A stretch of DNA of 6,965 nucleotides, taken from positions 1 through 6,965 of the forward strand of contig CAMNIW010000070.1 of NCBI GenBank assembly GCA_946540675.1, written 5' to 3'. The position numbers were made by a program, and so were the translations under genes. The stretch comes from an uncultured Clostridia bacterium. Its GTDB lineage: Bacteria; Bacillota; Clostridia; Christensenellales; Borkfalkiaceae. The notes under the pieces are model-generated. The model searched no databases and was not told where the DNA came from. It saw nothing but the letters and a program-made list of their open reading frames with translations. How positions within the stretch are numbered: position 1 is the stretch's first letter; each line of letters opens with the position of its first letter. Of this stretch, positions 4,730 through 6,965 are shown piece after piece.

Positions 4730-5248
4730 TCACTCACCGCTTTCGCTTTCTTCCACAAAGGTCAAAAGCCGCACCTTTTGTATTTTATAGACAAAACCGA
4801 ATTTGAGCGAAGAAACGGTATACTTTATATAATACGTTCCCACTTCGTCGGCGTAATATTCGCCGTTTTCGTCGGTTTTGAGTTTGGGGTCGGCTTCGAC
4901 TTTCGCCTTTCCGCTCAGATCTATGCCGTATTCCCTGATGTCGACGCCCTGATCTTTATAGGACTCGCTGAGTTGCAGGGTGATCTCGTCTTGCCCCACG
5001 ATGTCGAACCTGTCGTTTTCGGACAGGATAAAACACGCGCCGACGCCTATGCCGAACGCAAGGATAAGAGCGATCACCGCTATCGCGATAGTCTTTCCGT
5101 TGACCTTTTTGGAAATGACCGCCGCCGCACCCGCGACAGCCGCGGCGGTAGCCGCTTTTTGCGCGGCGGACTTTTTGCCGCCCGACGGTCTTTGCGCGGT
5201 CGCGCGCTTAGTCGTTTTCGTGACGGTGTGTTTAGGTTGCTGTGCCAT
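4730..5248 (-). CDS. Single-pass membrane protein with extracytoplasmic Ig-like domain
   Basis: The 172-residue protein has three parts. Residues 1-50 are a basic, Ala/Lys/Thr-rich and probably disordered cytoplasmic segment. Residues about 52-75 form one membrane helix rich in Ala and Gly. Residues about 80-165 look like a bacterial Ig-like domain of the DUF5011 style: an LSESYKDQGV strand start, a DENGEYYADEVGTYYIKYTV core in which the VGTYYIKYTV strand is the family hallmark, and a final strand. It lacks a sortase motif. The ribosome binding site AAGGAG is at 5260-5255, six bases before the ATG. The stop (4732-4730) leaves one base before the MBL gene's ATG, so translation is probably coupled. 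It may act as an adaptor or docking partner for the MBL protein (inference). Confidence 0.75.
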   Translation of the reverse strand: MAQQPKHTVTKTTKRATAQRPSGGKKSAAQKAATAAAVAGAAAVISKKVNGKTIAIAVIALILAFGIGVGACFILSENDRFDIVGQDEITLQLSESYKDQGVDIREYGIDLSGKAKVEADPKLKTDENGEYYADEVGTYYIKYTVSSLKFGFVYKIQKVRLLTFVEESESGE

Positions 5249-5277
5249 ACGAAACTCCTTTTCTATACTGTATATAT

Positions 5278-5305
5278 ATTATAATATTTTGTGCGCAAAA
5301 GCAAG
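5278..5305 (-). promoter_or_regulatory. Probable promoter of the Ig-like/MBL operon
   Basis: A consensus -10 TATAAT lies at 5283-5278 on the minus strand, inside an AT-rich run. No good -35 exists; the best at workable spacing is CTTGCT (5305-5300, 16-base spacer). The predicted start near 5271 would give a leader of about 23 bases containing the AAGGAG site. The terminator at 5340-5370 upstream supports an independent promoter here. Confidence 0.45.
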
Positions 5306-5339
5306 CCAAACGGGCAAATCGGCGGTAAAATAAATTGCG

Positions 5340-5370
5340 AAAAACCGCGGCGGGGCAAACGCCCCGCCGC
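5340..5370 (-). terminator. Rho-independent terminator of the beta-helix protein gene
   Basis: A perfect 10-bp GC stem (GCGGCGGGGC, 5347-5356, with GCCCCGCCGC, 5361-5370) has a four-base loop. Read on the minus strand it is followed by GG and then five T (5344-5340). It begins about 30 bases after the stop codon at 5401-5399 and separates this gene from the Ig-like/MBL operon on the same strand. Confidence 0.88.
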
Positions 5371-5398
5371 AAAACGTCTTATATCGGGTTTTTTCGGG

Positions 5399-6965
5399 TC
5401 ATCTTCTCGTAAAGCCGCCGCTCGGACCTCCGCCCATGCCGCCGGGTCTTCCCATACCGCCGGGGCCGCCCATACCCGAAACCGTCGAGTAGTAGCAGGA
5501 CGAAGCGAAATTGAGAGTTACTGCCGCCGAGCCCGCGTTAAGGGTATAGGAATTGCCCTTTTTCATATTCGGAGAAGAGTAAACCGCGCAGGCGAAAGAC
5601 TTGCTTGCAGTGAAGGAAAATCCCGATCCGTCGTCTACGGTTATAACGGTGCCTTTGCCGCCGGAAACCGAAACGAGAGCCGAACACTGATTGCCGGAAT
5701 CGAAGTTCACCGCCATATCGGTCGTGCCGAGAGCGAGTACCACGCCGCCCGTTATGCTCGCGACGCAGCCGTTTCCGTCGCCTTTATCGAGTGCGCCGTT
5801 GCCGCCGTTTGTCGGACCTTCGACTATCGTATATCCGCCCGATACGTATAAAGAGCCGTTGGAGTCGAGTCCGTCGCCCGAACAGTTGACGTAGATATTG
5901 CCGCCCGAAATCCTGAGAGTGCCCGTAGAAGACGAGTTGCTCCAAGGGCTTTGACGGGTGGAAGAGTCGCCCGTGTCGCCGGCGGCGTTTATGCCGTCGT
6001 CGGAAGCGGCGACGTTCAGCGTTCCGCCCGAGACGTCGACGATAAACGCTTCGAGACCTTCATAGGACTTTGTGACGGTAAGTTCGCCGCCCGAGACCGA
6101 AAGGGAAGAGTCGGCGTGCACGCCGTCGTCGGAAGAAGAAAGGGTGAGTTTTCCCGCGGTGACCGAAACGGTCGCGCCCGAGTGAATACAGTCGTCCGCG
6201 GACGATACGGTAACGGCGGAGTCGCCTATACGTATATCGCCGTCGCATTTGACGCCCTTTTGCGAAACGGAAGAGTTCTTGGATTTATTCGAGCCGCCGC
6301 CCGCGGTAAGATCGAGAGTTCCGCCCGCGACGCTTACGTAAGACGAAGTTCCGCCGACGTCTATCGCGTCGTATCCCGATATGACGGTAAGCGAGCCGCC
6401 GTCCATATAGAAATATCCGTCCCCCGCGTCGTTTTCGACCTGAACGCCGTCGTGTCCGGAAGTCACGGAGACGACTCCGCCGCCTATCCTTACCGAATCG
6501 TTTGCGTCGAGACCTTTTTCGTCGGCGGTGACCGAAACGGTCGCGCCCGTTATTTTAAGGTCGTCTTTGCACACTATCCCGTGGAGAGAAGAGTTTACGG
6601 CGAGAGTTCCCGTTCCGTTTATCGTGAGATCGTCTTTTGAAAAGATCGCGCCGTCTACCGAAGTCGTTCCGTCGGTAGCCGCTTCGGTCATCGTAGAAGT
6701 GAAAGAATTATCCCCGACCACCTGAATAATCGCCTTATCCGCCGACTTTACGTATACGCAGGCGTTTTTGGCGTTGGTCATCGTCACCCCGTCGAACACG
6801 AGATAGACGTTTCCCGACTTATCCGCGTCGTCTATCACGATAGTCGCGTTATGCGACGAGCCGACGACTTTATATACGCCTTTCTTCGTTACGGTCACCG
6901 TCTGTCCGGAAGAACCGAGCGCGGTGTCGGATATCGTTCCGGAGTTTCCCGACAGGGTTATCGTC
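5399..6965 (-). CDS. Cthe_2159-type beta-helix carbohydrate-binding protein, 5' end missing
   Basis: The open frame runs to the window edge, so the N-terminus (including any signal peptide) is missing; 521 residues are visible. A GTG at 6898 is only an internal valine codon, because the 22 residues before it (ITLSGNSGTISD...) continue the domain. The sequence resembles Cthe_2159-family proteins (formerly DUF4353), which are right-handed parallel beta-helices; the Clostridium thermocellum member binds cellulose and pectin-like polymers. Motifs of the type [DE]-G-[LIV]-x-[AS] recur at visible residues about 149, 171, 235, 257, 279, 301 and 322, mostly 21-22 residues apart, one helix turn each, and alternate with SGG-x-L turns. 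The C-terminus is a Gly/Met/Pro-rich tail (497-517) ending in FTRR, with no sortase motif or membrane anchor. Secretion is inferred from family membership. Confidence 0.82.
   Translation of the reverse strand, partial: TITLSGNSGTISDTALGSSGQTVTVTKKGVYKVVGSSHNATIVIDDADKSGNVYLVFDGVTMTNAKNACVYVKSADKAIIQVVGDNSFTSTMTEAATDGTTSVDGAIFSKDDLTINGTGTLAVNSSLHGIVCKDDLKITGATVSVTADEKGLDANDSVRIGGGVVSVTSGHDGVQVENDAGDGYFYMDGGSLTVISGYDAIDVGGTSSYVSVAGGTLDLTAGGGSNKSKNSSVSQKGVKCDGDIRIGDSAVTVSSADDCIHSGATVSVTAGKLTLSSSDDGVHADSSLSVSGGELTVTKSYEGLEAFIVDVSGGTLNVAASDDGINAAGDTGDSSTRQSPWSNSSSTGTLRISGGNIYVNCSGDGLDSNGSLYVSGGYTIVEGPTNGGNGALDKGDGNGCVASITGGVVLALGTTDMAVNFDSGNQCSALVSVSGGKGTVITVDDGSGFSFTASKSFACAVYSSPNMKKGNSYTLNAGSAAVTLNFASSCYYSTVSGMGGPGGMGRPGGMGGGPSGGFTRR

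Noticed and set aside
4640..5333. Plus-strand open frames opposite the Ig-like gene
   Set aside because: They are antisense shadows; the minus-strand gene has a good ribosome binding site and a coherent membrane/Ig-like layout.
5291..6725. Several plus-strand frames opposite the beta-helix gene (up to 229 residues)
   Set aside because: The Gly/Ser/Asp-rich repetitive gene yields few stops on the other strand; the predicted proteins are Arg/Ala/Val-rich and lack domain features.

Overview
The window looks like chromosomal DNA of a low-to-medium GC Bacillota, most likely an uncultured gut-type Clostridia (inference). The basis is strong AAGGAG-type ribosome binding sites, sigma-A promoters, a small XRE regulator, a TFIIB-type zinc-ribbon protein, a ComEC-like metallo-beta-lactamase protein and a Cthe_2159-type beta-helix protein, all common in Clostridia. 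No rRNA, tRNA, CRISPR array or transposase gene was seen.

Layout. 1-353: no gene; a cluster of short palindromic intergenic repeats, then a hairpin terminator. 354-1471: an AT-rich three-gene islet made of a divergent small XRE repressor (minus) and a two-gene operon (plus) encoding an 85-residue zinc-ribbon protein and a YbjQ/UPF0145-type protein. The divergent intergenic region is very compact. It holds a consensus plus-strand promoter, a minus-strand promoter that predicts a leaderless repressor mRNA, and two matching 15-bp palindromes that should be the repressor's operators. 1472-2033: no gene; more of the same repeat family, a 28-bp tandem array, a strong hairpin, and a good promoter for the next operon. 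2034-3450: an operon of a six-helix membrane protein and an alpha/beta hydrolase. 3451-3486: a hairpin shared by convergent genes. 3505-5248 (minus): an operon of an Ig-like, single-pass membrane protein followed one base later by a membrane-anchored MBL-fold hydrolase. 5399-6965 (minus): a repetitive beta-helix carbohydrate-binding-type protein, cut off at its N-terminus by the window edge, with its own terminator.

How the parts fit. The islet reads as a self-contained, autoregulated cassette with base composition unlike its neighbours and palindromic repeats on both sides; its role is unknown. The right half encodes proteins predicted to act at or outside the membrane (Ig-like domain, MBL domain, polysaccharide-binding beta-helix), although only the first two share an operon. 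The most striking non-coding signal is the repeat family. Its copies share the ends TGTCATT and AAT(C), while inner stem sequences differ between copies and still pair, including compensatory changes in the outer stem.
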